The notes beneath the pieces are model-generated. The model saw nothing but the letters and a program-made list of their open reading frames with translations, made no database searches and was not told the origin of the DNA. A stretch of 64,000 nucleotides of DNA, taken from CBDFGE01 sp965247055. Lineage in GTDB: Bacteria; Chloroflexota; Dehalococcoidia; Lucifugimonadales; JAGWBF01. The stretch's first letter is position 1. Every line of letters starts with the position of its first letter. The stretch lies in NCBI GenBank assembly GCA_965247055.1, contig CBDFGE010000003.1:265445-329444 (forward strand), in the 5' to 3' direction. Shown in pieces: positions 35,779-45,368 of this stretch. The position numbers and the translations under genes are program-made.

Positions 35779-36423
35779 CTAAGGGCTGATATCCGGGTCG
35801 AGGAACGTGAGCACATCCGGCACCGTCCGCAGCACGTGGTCCGGCCCCTCCTCCAGAACCGCGTCCACATTAACCGAGCCCCATAGGGCGGCCGCGCTGG
35901 CCACCCCTGCGCGCCGTGCGCACTGGACGTCCACGTAGCTATCCCCCACGTAGAGGGATTCTTCAACCTTCGCCCCCAAGGCCTCCACCACCTGCTGGAG
36001 CCCGTGGGGACTGGGCTTGTACGCACGGGTGCCGTCCAGGAAATGCACGAAATCAAACAGGTCCCCGATTCCCGTTGTCTTCAGCTCCCGAGCACCGTAG
36101 ACCTGCCGTTTGTCCGACAGGAGTGCGACGAGGTAGCCCCTCGTCTTCAGCGTTTCAAGGGTCTCGGGGACGCCTTCGAAAAGGTGCCCCAACTCCCCTA
36201 CCCGGGAGTGGTAGAAGCTCGTGTAACGCCTGGTGGCCTTCGGGGTATTGTTGGGGAAAATCAGCTCCATGTGCCGCGGGAAGGGCTCTGAGAAGGTGGA
36301 CGCTATCCATTGCTTGGAGGGTATGGGCAGGTCCAGCACAGCGGCGGCGTACTCGGCGGCCTGGACGTGGACGTCCCAGCTATTCCAGAGGGTCTGGTCC
36401 CAGTCGAATACGATTAGCTTCAT
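35779..36423 (-). CDS. HAD-superfamily phosphatase
   Basis: 214 residues. Motif I is FDWDQTLWNSW with the nucleophile Asp; motif II is around ALLSDKRQ; motif III/IV is KPSPHGLQQ and VGDSYVDVQCARRAG. Overall like phosphoglycolate phosphatase-type HADs, substrate unknown. I use the ATG at 36423; the frame runs on to 36588 but those residues overlap the divergent small gene and do not fit the family. Confidence 0.85.
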   Translation of the reverse strand: MKLIVFDWDQTLWNSWDVHVQAAEYAAAVLDLPIPSKQWIASTFSEPFPRHMELIFPNNTPKATRRYTSFYHSRVGELGHLFEGVPETLETLKTRGYLVALLSDKRQVYGARELKTTGIGDLFDFVHFLDGTRAYKPSPHGLQQVVEALGAKVEESLYVGDSYVDVQCARRAGVASAAALWGSVNVDAVLEEGPDHVLRTVPDVLTFLDPDISP

Positions 36424-36471
36424 CGTGTGGATGGTTGTATTATAGTACACAAAAGCGTAAGGGAGGTACGG

Positions 36472-36783
36472 ATGGGTGTAGGCTCCTTCGTAATAGAGAC
36501 CCTGGACACCCACACGTTCTGGGCGGAAGTCGAAGGCGGCAAGGTGGTCGTACACCGGACCTCCCACACTTCCAACGAGGAGGACCACGTGCTGCTTCGG
36601 TGGGACACGGACGTCCTACGCAACCTGCTTAGCTGGGCCTCCGGCGAAGGGGACATTACCACCCACTTCACGGGGCCCATGGCCCACCAGATCCGCCAGC
36701 ATTCGAAGGAGCTGGGGATGACGCCCGAGATGTTCGTGTGGCACGGGGTAAAGGTGTTCATCGAGGTGGGGTCCGGACCATAA
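36472..36783 (+). CDS. Hypothetical protein
   Basis: 103 residues from the ATG at 36472, preceded by GGGAGG at 5 nt. Alternating beta strands at the start (SFVIETLDTHTFWAEVEGGKVVV cut to its core FVIETLDTHTFWAEV) and a helical C-terminal half. No known family recognised. It is divergent from the HAD gene and 29 nt before the amidohydrolase, probably in one operon with it. Confidence 0.6.
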   Translation: MGVGSFVIETLDTHTFWAEVEGGKVVVHRTSHTSNEEDHVLLRWDTDVLRNLLSWASGEGDITTHFTGPMAHQIRQHSKELGMTPEMFVWHGVKVFIEVGSGP

Positions 36784-36812
36784 ACGCCTATAGATAGTTC
36801 AAGGAGCACAGA

Positions 36813-38369
36813 ATGGCCCCGGGGCGCCACGCCGACCTGCTCTTGGCGAATGCCCGGCTTCCCACAGTCCAGCCGGGGGTGGGCAAGGACTGGTTTGTGG
36901 CCGTGCAGGGTAACATAATACTGGCCTGCGGCGCCCTTGAGGACGCGTCCCAGTTCAAAGGCCCCCACACCAGAGAGGTAGACTGCCAGGGTATGGCCCT
37001 GATCCCCGGCTTCAACGACGCCCACCTCCACCTCTTGGCCCTGGCGTCCAGCCTTCGGGGCGTAGACTGCCACCCGGAAGGGGCCGGCTCCCTTACTGCG
37101 ATTGTCGAAGCGATAGGGCACCGCGCCGCGGGGACAGCACCGGGAAGCTGGATACGGGCCTTTGGCTACGACGAGTACTATCTTGCTGAGCGGCGCCACC
37201 CCACGAGATGGGACCTGGACAGGGCCGCTCCATACCACCCCGTGCGCCTCGACCACCGTACAGGCCACGCAACTGTGCTCAACAGCCGCGCCCTCGAGCT
37301 GCTGGGGGTAGCCCGGGACACCCCCGATCCCCCCGATGGGGTGATTGAGCGGGACCACTCCAGCGGTGAGCCCACCGGCGTGCTCTTCGAGATGGCCGGC
37401 CTCCTTCGACGAGCCACGGTTAACCGGGGCGACAGGAGTGGCTTCCTGGAGGGGATAAGGGAGGCAAATAAGCTCCTCCTGTCCAGGGGTATCACGTCCA
37501 TCCAGGACGCCGGCCCTGGAAACGACGCTCGCCGCTGGCGGACCGTCAAAGAGCTCAAGGAGGGGGGCCATCTGGCACCAAGGGTCACCCTCATGGCAGG
37601 CGCGTCCCACCTGCAGTCCTTCGTCGAGGAGGGGCTCACTCCGGGCTCCGGAGACCACAATCTACGGGTCGGTGCCGCGAAGCTGATGCTCAGCTTCACC
37701 ACCGGAACGATGCGGCCAGCCCGGGAGGAGCTGAGGGAGCTCGTGCGCCGGTGCCACGGAATGGGCTTTCAGCTAGCGATCCACGCCGTGGAAGAGGAGG
37801 CCGTGGACGCGGCGGCAGAGGCGCTTCTGGAAGCCCAGTCCACCGAGTACCGCCCCCAGGCCCGCCACAGAATCGAGCATTGCGCCGAGTGTCCGCCCTC
37901 CCTTGTTGGGAAACTCAGAGCCGCGCGAGCTCTCGTGGTAACCAACCCGTGTTTTCTCTACCACAGCGGAGAGAAATACCTGTCCCTGGTGGATCACCGG
38001 CTCCTGCCCCACCTGTACCCGGCAGGCGCCCTCGCCCGGGCGGCGGTACCCCTCGCCGCCGGCTCCGACGCGCCTGTAACATCCCCCAACCCTCTCCTGA
38101 GCATTTACGCCGCGGTGACCCGGACGGCTAAGGACGACTCCGCCGTAGCTCCATCCCAGGCTGTCACCGTGGAGGTGGCGCTGGAGATGCACACTTACGG
38201 CGGCGCCTACGCGTCCTTTGAAGAGGGCCGGCTGGGCTCTGTCGCCGCGGGCAAGCTGGCCGACCTGACGCTCCTGGACAGAGACCCGACAGCGCTGGCA
38301 CCTGAAGAGATCAGAGAGGTCCAAGTGATGATGACTGTGGTAGACGGCCAGGTGATGTGGGAGCGTTAG
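36813..38369 (+). CDS. YtcJ-type amidohydrolase
   Basis: 518 residues of the metal-dependent hydrolase superfamily, amidohydrolase 3 type. The metal site begins with GFNDAHLHLLALA; later come LAIHAVEEEAVDAA, HRIEHCAEC and, at the end, GSDAPVTSPNPL followed by the C-terminal beta-sandwich GSVAAGKLADLTLLDRDP. Related enzymes hydrolyse N-substituted amides or formamides; the substrate is unknown. ATG at 36813 with AAGGAG upstream. Its end overlaps the convergent polyprenyl synthase by 4 nt. Confidence 0.88.
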   Translation: MAPGRHADLLLANARLPTVQPGVGKDWFVAVQGNIILACGALEDASQFKGPHTREVDCQGMALIPGFNDAHLHLLALASSLRGVDCHPEGAGSLTAIVEAIGHRAAGTAPGSWIRAFGYDEYYLAERRHPTRWDLDRAAPYHPVRLDHRTGHATVLNSRALELLGVARDTPDPPDGVIERDHSSGEPTGVLFEMAGLLRRATVNRGDRSGFLEGIREANKLLLSRGITSIQDAGPGNDARRWRTVKELKEGGHLAPRVTLMAGASHLQSFVEEGLTPGSGDHNLRVGAAKLMLSFTTGTMRPAREELRELVRRCHGMGFQLAIHAVEEEAVDAAAEALLEAQSTEYRPQARHRIEHCAECPPSLVGKLRAARALVVTNPCFLYHSGEKYLSLVDHRLLPHLYPAGALARAAVPLAAGSDAPVTSPNPLLSIYAAVTRTAKDDSAVAPSQAVTVEVALEMHTYGGAYASFEEGRLGSVAAGKLADLTLLDRDPTALAPEEIREVQVMMTVVDGQVMWER

Positions 38370-39355
38370 CGCGAGCGCTCCATGATGTAGCTGGACAGCT
38401 CCAGGAGGGAGCGCCGGGCAGGGCTATCGTGGAGTGAGCCTATCGCCGTGGCCGCGCTGAGGGAGAAGTCCCGGGCTACCGCGTAGCAGTCGGTTATGAT
38501 GTCCGAATTCTGAATCATCTCCAGTGCCCTCTCCCAGCTATCGGTGGACTGGTGGTCACCGTCCTTAGATAGCTTCGCCAACGGATTCTCCTTCGGGTAC
38601 CGTTCCATAAGCATGATCGTAGGCAACGTGGGCACCCCTTGGAGCAGGTCATTGCCGACGGGTTTGCCGATCTCCTCGGCCTTTCCCTGTACGTCCAGGA
38701 TATCGTCCACTATCTGGAAGGCCATCCCCACGTTGTAACCGTAGCTGTCTAAGGACTGCACCGTCTCCTCAGGCGCACCACTGAGAACCGCGCCTGTCAC
38801 CGCAGCGGTGCGGAACAGGGAGGCCGTCTTACGGTATATCCGGTCGTTGTACTCCTCACGGCTCTGGGTCCAGTTCTTGCTGCTGAAGTGCTCCAGGAGC
38901 TCTCCAGAGGATAGCTCCATGATGGTCTCCGAGAACCGCCGTATCACCCGCATGTTGTTCGTATCACAGACGAAGGTGGCCGAGGTGGCAAAAACGTAGT
39001 CTCCCAAAAGCACGGCCACGTTCTTGCCCCAGACGTCGCTCACCGTCGCCTTGCCGCGACGTAAGGGAGAGTTGTCCACAGTGTCGTCGTGGATAAGGGT
39101 GGCTACGTGAAGCAGCTCCACAGTCGTGGCCATAGTGATGGGCAGGTCGTGGGCATGGGGGTGGAACTCCGACGCCAGAAGGGTGATAGCGGGACGCACC
39201 CTTTTTCCCCCGGTCTGGAGTACGTACTCCAGCATCTGAGGCATGCCGGGCATCTCTACTCTGGACAGGTCACGAAGCCGCTGCTCCACCTGCATGAGGC
39301 GTCCTTCGATGGGCCGGTAGATCAGCGCGGTACGGGAGTCCAAACCTTCAAGCAA
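38366..39355 (-). CDS. Polyprenyl diphosphate synthase
   Basis: All-trans prenyltransferase that extends allylic diphosphates with IPP. Both aspartate-rich motifs are present: LIHDDTVDNSPLRRG (first) and QIVDDILDVQG (second), plus GGKRVRPAITLLA. 329 residues, the length of octaprenyl/heptaprenyl component II synthases that make quinone side chains. It lies 9 nt downstream of metG on the same strand. Confidence 0.9.
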   Translation of the reverse strand: MLEGLDSRTALIYRPIEGRLMQVEQRLRDLSRVEMPGMPQMLEYVLQTGGKRVRPAITLLASEFHPHAHDLPITMATTVELLHVATLIHDDTVDNSPLRRGKATVSDVWGKNVAVLLGDYVFATSATFVCDTNNMRVIRRFSETIMELSSGELLEHFSSKNWTQSREEYNDRIYRKTASLFRTAAVTGAVLSGAPEETVQSLDSYGYNVGMAFQIVDDILDVQGKAEEIGKPVGNDLLQGVPTLPTIMLMERYPKENPLAKLSKDGDHQSTDSWERALEMIQNSDIITDCYAVARDFSLSAATAIGSLHDSPARRSLLELSSYIMERSR

Positions 39356-39364
39356 AGCGTGCCC

Positions 39365-41050
39365 CTAAACGGCCCCTGCACTCAGGCGCTGGGCCTCTTC
39401 CTCTACCACAGCCTCATCCAGCTTGGTAAACAGCGGCCTGGGCTCCAACAGCGGCTGGCCGGGTGGTAGGTGTTCGATGGTGCCCTCCCAGTCCCAGTCC
39501 ACGCTCTCCATACTACCACGAAACCCCAGCATTTCGTGCAATCTCTGGGAGCTGAAGGGTAGGAAGGGGCTGAACATCACCTTCAGGCAATTGATTGCGC
39601 TCAGGGCCGCCCACAGTGTCGTCGCGGTTGCCGCGCGGTCGGTCTTCAGGGTCTTCCAGGGGGCCATACTGTCCAGGTATCTGTTCACCTCTTGGGCCAG
39701 AGCCATCACCTGGGTCATCGCCATCCTGAACCTGCAGGCGCTAAGGCTGCCGTCTACCAACCTCAGGCTGGTAGACACGTGGCCGACAAGCTCCCGGCTC
39801 CGTGGGTCCAGTTCGCCGGGGGTGGGGACTCGGCCCTCGAAGTTACGATACGTGAAGGTCAGCACCCGGTGTACCAGGTTACCGTAGGTAGCCACGAGCT
39901 CATCGTTGTTGCGCCGCACGAACTCCGCCCACGAAAAATCGGAGTCGCCCGACTCCGGCATGTTGGCGGAGAGATAGTACCGCAGCGGATCGGCGTCGTA
40001 CCTTTCCAGATAGTCGGGCAACCAGACCGCCCAGTTGCGGCTGGTGGAGAACTGGCGGGACTCGAGGCTCAGGAACTCGTTGGCCGGCACGTCATAGGGG
40101 AGGTTAAGCCCCCCATATCCCATCAACATCGCAGGCCAGATAATCGTGTGGAAGGGTATGTTGTCCTTACCGATGAAATAGTAAGACCTTGAGTCGGGGT
40201 CCTTCCAGAAGTCCTCCCAGCCATCCGGGCGGCCCTGTTCCTGGGCCCATTCCATCGACGCCGACAGGTAGCCCGCGACGGCTTCGAACCACACGTAGAT
40301 GCGCTTGTCGTCGTACCCTGCCACTGGCAGGGGCACTCCCCAGGCGAGGTCCCTGGTTATGGCCCTGTCCTTCAGTTCGTCATTCAGATAGCCCCGGGTG
40401 AAGTTCAGCACATTGGGCCTCCAGTGGGTCTGCCGCTGCACCCATTCCAGCAAGGGTCCCTGGAAGGCGCTGAGCCTCAAGAAGAAGTGCTCCGACTCCT
40501 TGAACTGCGGGACTGTCCCGCAGATGCGGCACCGGAGACCAAGTAGCTCCTCCGGGTTCAGGGTACGGCCGCAGTTATCGCACTGGTCTCCCCTGGCGCT
40601 GGAATTGCCGCAGTGGGGGCAGGTGCCCTCCACATACCTGTCGGGCAGGAAACGCCGGCAGCTGGGACACTCGGGGAGGAGCATGGCATTGGTGTAGATA
40701 TACCCTTTCTCGTGGAGAGAGCGGAACAGATCGTGGACCACCCGGCGATGGTTAGCGGTGCCCGTGTTAGTGTACTGGTCAAAGCTTATGCCCATCTGCT
40801 GCCAGCACCGCTTGAACCCCTCGTGATACCTGGCCGCCACCTCCTCCGGCGTGGTCCCCTCCTGCTCCGCCCGAATGGTTATCGGGGTGCCGTGCTGGTC
40901 GCTCCCCGAGACCATCAGCACCTCGTTCTTCTTGAGCCGTTGGTAACGGGCAAATACGTCTGCGGGCAGGAAGCAGCCCGCTATATGGCCCAGGTGTAGC
41001 GGGCCGTTGGCATAGGGCCAGGCTGCGGCCACCAGTATGCGCTGGGGCAT
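39365..41050 (-). CDS. metG: Methionyl-tRNA synthetase
   Basis: Class I synthetase charging tRNA-Met. The HIGH motif is PLHLGH in AAWPYANGPLHLGHIAG. The connective peptide has zinc knuckles (CPSCRRF, CPHCGNSS, CDNCGRTL, CRICG). The KMSKS loop is QFSTSRN, a variant with Gln in place of the first Lys and Thr for the second. The anticodon-binding helical domain follows (WAEFVRRNNDELVATYGNLVH). 561 residues; no C-terminal tRNA-binding domain. Confidence 0.94.
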   Translation of the reverse strand: MPQRILVAAAWPYANGPLHLGHIAGCFLPADVFARYQRLKKNEVLMVSGSDQHGTPITIRAEQEGTTPEEVAARYHEGFKRCWQQMGISFDQYTNTGTANHRRVVHDLFRSLHEKGYIYTNAMLLPECPSCRRFLPDRYVEGTCPHCGNSSARGDQCDNCGRTLNPEELLGLRCRICGTVPQFKESEHFFLRLSAFQGPLLEWVQRQTHWRPNVLNFTRGYLNDELKDRAITRDLAWGVPLPVAGYDDKRIYVWFEAVAGYLSASMEWAQEQGRPDGWEDFWKDPDSRSYYFIGKDNIPFHTIIWPAMLMGYGGLNLPYDVPANEFLSLESRQFSTSRNWAVWLPDYLERYDADPLRYYLSANMPESGDSDFSWAEFVRRNNDELVATYGNLVHRVLTFTYRNFEGRVPTPGELDPRSRELVGHVSTSLRLVDGSLSACRFRMAMTQVMALAQEVNRYLDSMAPWKTLKTDRAATATTLWAALSAINCLKVMFSPFLPFSSQRLHEMLGFRGSMESVDWDWEGTIEHLPPGQPLLEPRPLFTKLDEAVVEEEAQRLSAGAV

Positions 41051-41184
41051 GCGCTACTCAGCCCCCTTTCCCGAGAAGTCGGCGCCCCGCGACGGGCAGC
41101 GACGCCAGCGGCGTGGACGTAGATGGGCTGCGATCAACGAGGCGAGGAACCTCCAGCCAGTCTTGGTCGAAGGCGCGCCGGGGC

Positions 41185-41838
41185 TCAAGAGAGTGGCCAC
41201 TCGGTGCCCCCCTCAGCGGGGCCCTCCTCGCCGCTCCGGGACATACCGGCGGCCACCACGTCCCGGAAACCGCGGGATATGACCCGGCCCCACTCCCGGG
41301 CATGGCTGACACGGAAGGCGCTCCGCTCCTGGCGAAGCAGGCTTCGGGTGCTCTCGCTCATCCCGCTGACGTCCCCGTTGGTGTCGGGGATTTCCGGATG
41401 CGCCCTTCTGATAGCCTCCTCCATACCATCCAAAACGGGTACCAGCTCGCGGGCAGTCTCTATGAAGCGGCCGACCTCCCGCATGTCCTTGGCATCAAAG
41501 AAGACGAAGACGGGCACGGTCCCATGGCGGTTCTCGGGCAAGAAGCTGTTCGCCAGGTCGGGGTCCTGGTTCCGCATGAACACCCTCACCTCCAGCCTGG
41601 CCGGCTCCTCGGCTAGCCGGTAGACCACCGGTGTGGTGGTCACGTGGTCGCCACACCAGTCCTCGGTGAACACCGCCACTCGTAGCGGCGCCGGCAGGTT
41701 GGCGAAGTACGCCCTGTCCTCGGGCGGTATTTCCACTGAGCCCAGCACCTGGCGGAAGCGGTCGCTGTTTATCTTCATGCGGGCCATGTGCTCTGCGGGG
41801 GTCATCCCCTGGAGGAACCGCTCGGCGGTGAGGGACAC
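41185..41838 (-). CDS. Thioredoxin-fold protein
   Basis: 217 residues. A central thioredoxin-like segment reads RVAVFTEDWCGDHVTTTPVV, with a single Cys (W-C-G-D) where thioredoxins have CxxC, followed by VRVFMRNQDPDL and HGTVPVFVFFD with the cis-Pro. Such W-C-x-D proteins are common near redox genes but uncharacterised. GTG at 41838 preferred: AGGAGA lies 6 nt upstream and the longer frame starts in unlikely sequence. Confidence 0.75.
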   Translation of the reverse strand: MSLTAERFLQGMTPAEHMARMKINSDRFRQVLGSVEIPPEDRAYFANLPAPLRVAVFTEDWCGDHVTTTPVVYRLAEEPARLEVRVFMRNQDPDLANSFLPENRHGTVPVFVFFDAKDMREVGRFIETARELVPVLDGMEEAIRRAHPEIPDTNGDVSGMSESTRSLLRQERSAFRVSHAREWGRVISRGFRDVVAAGMSRSGEEGPAEGGTEWPLS

Positions 41839-41956
41839 GCACGCTCTCCTGTCATCGAGCCGGGGGCGGCAAGTCCCACCGGCCCCCAGCGCCATCGAGA
41901 CTGCCTGAGGTAATTGTAGCCCCACAGGATAGGCTGTCAAGGGGAGCGCCGGGGTA

Positions 41957-42778
41957 TCAGCGTTTGCCCGTCTCCAGCCATAGCCTGTACACTTCTCTCC
42001 TGGGGCCGCCCGTTGCTTGGACCACCGTGGCCACCGCGTCCCTGGCCTTGAGACCCTCGCCTCTGAGGCGCCGCAGCTCGTCTTCGGCCCAGGCGGGATC
42101 CCAGGATACCTCTTTGCCTGAAATCCCGGACAGCACCAGGGTAAACTCTCCCTTGGGCTCGACGAAGTGGGCCATGGCCTGCGTTACGGTGCCCTGGAAC
42201 AGCTCTTCGTACAGCTTGGTCATTTCCTTGCACACCACCATCTCTCTATCCCCCAGCACCGCCAGCGCGTCACTCAAGGAGCTGAGCAGCCGGTGGGGGG
42301 CCTCGAAGGCCACGATAGCGAAGGGCTGAGTCTTTATCGACTCCAGCAAGCGTCTCCGCTCGCCTTTCCGCCGGGGGAGGAACCCCACGAACAGAGCGCC
42401 CTTGCCCGCCACAGTAGAGACGGCCAGGGCCGTGGTCACCGCCGAAGGTCCGGGCACCGGGACCACCGGGACCCCGGCCCTCAGCGCGCCCATCACGAGC
42501 TCCCGCCCCGGGTCGCTGATTCCGGGCATACCAGCCTCGGAGACAAGGGCCACATCCTTTGTCTTGAGGGTTTCGATAAGGAGGGGCACCTTTGTCCTCG
42601 TGTTGTGCTCGTGGAAGCTGGAGAGGGGGGTGTCTATGGAGTAGTGGCGGAGGAGCACCTTGGTGGTGCGGGTGTCTTCGGCGGCGATCAGCCCCACCTC
42701 GCCCAGCACCCTCAAGGCCCGCAGGGTGATGTCCTCAAGATTGCCGATGGGGGTCCCTACTACGTAAAGTGTGCCCAT
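41957..42778 (-). CDS. rsmI: 16S rRNA (cytidine-1402-2'-O)-methyltransferase
   Basis: RsmI methylates the ribose of C1402 in the decoding centre. Typical motifs: LYVVGTPIGNLEDITLRAL, AEDTRTTKVLLRHYSI, VSEAGMPGISDPGRELV and VPVPGPSAVTTALA. 273 residues, normal. Followed downstream by the thioredoxin-fold gene, preceded by radC (16 nt), all on one strand. Confidence 0.95.
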   Translation of the reverse strand: MGTLYVVGTPIGNLEDITLRALRVLGEVGLIAAEDTRTTKVLLRHYSIDTPLSSFHEHNTRTKVPLLIETLKTKDVALVSEAGMPGISDPGRELVMGALRAGVPVVPVPGPSAVTTALAVSTVAGKGALFVGFLPRRKGERRRLLESIKTQPFAIVAFEAPHRLLSSLSDALAVLGDREMVVCKEMTKLYEELFQGTVTQAMAHFVEPKGEFTLVLSGISGKEVSWDPAWAEDELRRLRGEGLKARDAVATVVQATGGPRREVYRLWLETGKR

Positions 42779-42794
42779 GACTCGGCCCGCACTA

Positions 42795-43502
42795 TCAAAA
42801 CCCCAGGCCCTGCTCTTTCAGGCTGACGTGGCGCTGGGCCCCCAGGATTATGTGGTCCAGGAGCTCGATGCCCAGGAGCTCGCCCGAGGCCTGAAGCTGC
42901 GCCGTGATGGCGCCGTCTTCAGCGCTGGGAGTCGGGTCTCCCGATGGGTGATTGTGAACGACGCTGATCGCAGGGGCATTGTCGCGAATGGCCTGCCTGA
43001 ATACCTCGGCCGGGCGGACGACCGACGAGTTCACGTTGCCGATGTATATCTCGCTTACGCCCGTCACGTGGTTCTTGGTATCCAGGAGGAGCACTCTCAG
43101 GTGCTCCTGGTCCAGGATAGTCATCTCGGCGGCCATCAGGTTGGCCACATCTTCGGGACTCCTGATTACGGCCCTGTCCTCCGGATGGAGAGAGACCTGC
43201 CGACGGCCAAGCTCCAGGGCGGCCATAATCTGGCATGCCTTGGCCTCGCTTACTCCCTTCAACGAGCAGAGCTCGTTGAAGCTGGCCCTGGCAAGGCCGG
43301 CCAAGCCCCGGAACCGGGAGAGCAGCCGCACCGCGAGGTTCAAGACGTTCTCTCCGGTTACGCCGGTCCGGAGGAGGATTGCGATGAGCTCCGCGTTACT
43401 AAGGTAGCCGGGGCCGTACTCCCGGAGGCGCTCCCTTGGCCGTTCCCCTCGGGGAAGGTCGCGTATCATCGTGGTGTAGGCCACGTTGCTCTCCGTGGGC
43501 AT
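42795..43502 (-). CDS. radC: RadC-type JAMM protein
   Basis: 235 residues. N-terminal UPF0758/helix-hairpin-helix region (LREYGPGYLSNAELIAILLRTG shortened: YGPGYLSNAELIA) and a JAMM/MPN+ metal site HNHPSGDPTPSAED. Named from an old DNA-repair assignment that is doubtful; its function is unclear, with links to recombination and mobile DNA. Normal length. Confidence 0.92.
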   Translation of the reverse strand: MPTESNVAYTTMIRDLPRGERPRERLREYGPGYLSNAELIAILLRTGVTGENVLNLAVRLLSRFRGLAGLARASFNELCSLKGVSEAKACQIMAALELGRRQVSLHPEDRAVIRSPEDVANLMAAEMTILDQEHLRVLLLDTKNHVTGVSEIYIGNVNSSVVRPAEVFRQAIRDNAPAISVVHNHPSGDPTPSAEDGAITAQLQASGELLGIELLDHIILGAQRHVSLKEQGLGF

Positions 43503-43695
43503 TTGACCTCCTCTTCGCTACCGGTACAGGTGCATTATACAGGTTCGCCACAGTGCAGTGCCTCCAGGGGGATTATCCGTGTGCCCGGTGCTGGTGTGCA
43601 CGTCGAGGCCGGTGCCGTGGGAGAGTCCGGGATCCTGGCAGGACAGGGGATGGGATAGTAGAATACTGGGTAACCCAAGAGCAGGAGGTTGAATC

Positions 43696-44541
43696 ATGAC
43701 CACACGAGTCCAGCCCCAGGACCGGGTCGTAACCGTGAACGGACTCAAGATCCACTACCTCGACTGGGGAACCGTGGGAAAGCCGGCGATGGTGCTGCTG
43801 CACGGGTTAAGGGGGCACGCCCATTCTTGGGACGACTTCTCTGCGAGCATGTGCCAGAGGTACCATGTCCTGGCCCTGGACCAGCGCGGCCGTGGGGACA
43901 GCGACTGGGCACGGGACGGCAATTACACCACCGATGCCTACGTCTCGGACCTGGCGGGATTTTGCAAGGCGTTGAACCTGGACTCCTTCATCCTTGCGGG
44001 CCACTCCATGGGGGGCCGGACCAGCATGGCCTTCACCGCCAGATACCCCTCAATGGTCCAGAAGCTCATCATAGTGGACATCGGCCCGGTGCTTGACCCT
44101 CGGGGGGGCGAGCGCATTCGCCAGGAGATCCTGGCGGTCCCCGAGGAGTTCGACTCCTTTGAAGCCGCGGTGGAGTACATGGGCAAGCAGAACCGCTACT
44201 CCTCGGACCGGGTCCTGAGGCGCCGGCTACAATACTCCACCAGAGAGTTGCCCAACGGCAAGTTCGGCTGGCGCTACGACATAGCCATTCGGGAAGAGAG
44301 ACGGCAGAGCACCGGCGCCGCCTCGGTGGACCTCTGGCCGGCGGTGCGGAGTATATCCTGTCCGGCCCTGCTAGTGCGCGGGGTAGACACGGATATTCTC
44401 AGCCCGGAGGCGGCCAAGGAGGTGGTGAAGGCCATCCCCAACGCCACCCTGACCGAGGTACAGCGAGCAGGGCACATGGTCTTCGAAGACAACCCGGAGG
44501 ACTTCCTTGCCGCGGTACGCGGGTTCCTCGATGAGAGCTAG
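43696..44541 (+). CDS. Alpha/beta hydrolase
   Basis: 281 residues. Oxyanion motif LLHGLRGHAHSWDD, nucleophile elbow GHSMGGRT, acid in RGVDTDILSPEAA and His in AGHMVFEDNPEDF. Substrate unknown; similar to haloalkane dehalogenase/epoxide hydrolase/esterase-like enzymes. ATG at 43696 with AGGAGG upstream. The stop overlaps the next gene's start by 11 nt. Confidence 0.9.
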   Translation: MTTRVQPQDRVVTVNGLKIHYLDWGTVGKPAMVLLHGLRGHAHSWDDFSASMCQRYHVLALDQRGRGDSDWARDGNYTTDAYVSDLAGFCKALNLDSFILAGHSMGGRTSMAFTARYPSMVQKLIIVDIGPVLDPRGGERIRQEILAVPEEFDSFEAAVEYMGKQNRYSSDRVLRRRLQYSTRELPNGKFGWRYDIAIREERRQSTGAASVDLWPAVRSISCPALLVRGVDTDILSPEAAKEVVKAIPNATLTEVQRAGHMVFEDNPEDFLAAVRGFLDES

Positions 44542-45349
44542 CCAGCGATGGAGGGCCATGGTCGAGGCGGAGCACGCCCAGTCGGACCGCATGCGTAGCG
44601 GCCCGCCTCCCGGGGACCACTGGCACGACCACGCCGAGCACTTCAGGGCAGACCCCCGGCGCACCGACGACCCCCTGGTAGACCGCCTGCTGAAAGAGGT
44701 GGCCCCCCACAACACGGTCATAGACGTGGGCGCCGGAGGCGGAAGGATCGCTCTGCCTCTGGCTCTGCGGTGCCGTCACGTCACCGCCGTGGAACCCTCG
44801 CCTAGCATGGCCTCGGTGCTGCGCCAGCAGTCGGAGGAGCACGGCATCGCCAACGTGTCTCTGGTGCAGGCCCGTTGGGAAGAGGCCGAGGTGGGCCAGG
44901 CGGACATAATGCTCTGCATCCACGTTCTCTACGTGGTCCGCGACATCGAGCATTTCGTGAGGAAGCTGAGCACCCACGGCAGGGAGCGGGTGGTTGTGGT
45001 GCTGTTCAGGTCGCCTCCCCAATCGCAGCTCTACCGGCTGTGGAAGCTGGTCCACGGTGAAGAGCGCCTGCCCCTGCCCGGCCTCCCAGAGCTTGACGAC
45101 GTGCTCCAGGAGATGGAGATAGATGCCCACCTCGAGATGCTGCCTCCCCAGAGCTCCAGGGGGTACGAAGACGCCCAGCAGGCGCTGGAGCAGATAGCTG
45201 GCCGCCTGTACCTGACCCCCGACAGCGAGAAATGGAGGACCCTTGAGCGGGCGTTGCCGGACCTGTTGGAGGAGACGGACGGCACATTTAAGATCGAGGG
45301 GATCCCGGCCCTGGAGCCGGGGCTGTTGTCGTGGCGCCCCGCCCTTTAG
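44531..45349 (+). CDS. SAM-dependent methyltransferase
   Basis: 272 residues with a class I Rossmann fold: motif I VIDVGAGGGRIALPLAL, acidic motif II VTAVEPSPSMASVL, and IMLCIHVLYVVRDIEHF. Acceptor unknown. ATG at 44531 lies inside the end of the hydrolase gene, so the two are probably coupled; an upstream in-frame ATG at 44507 is possible. Confidence 0.85.
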   Translation: MRASQRWRAMVEAEHAQSDRMRSGPPPGDHWHDHAEHFRADPRRTDDPLVDRLLKEVAPHNTVIDVGAGGGRIALPLALRCRHVTAVEPSPSMASVLRQQSEEHGIANVSLVQARWEEAEVGQADIMLCIHVLYVVRDIEHFVRKLSTHGRERVVVVLFRSPPQSQLYRLWKLVHGEERLPLPGLPELDDVLQEMEIDAHLEMLPPQSSRGYEDAQQALEQIAGRLYLTPDSEKWRTLERALPDLLEETDGTFKIEGIPALEPGLLSWRPAL

Positions 45350-45368
45350 ACCGGGGGCGTACCGGCGT

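Noticed and set aside
36420..37658. 412-codon frame antisense to the amidohydrolase
   Set aside because: The amidohydrolase has clear metal-site motifs; the antisense product has none.
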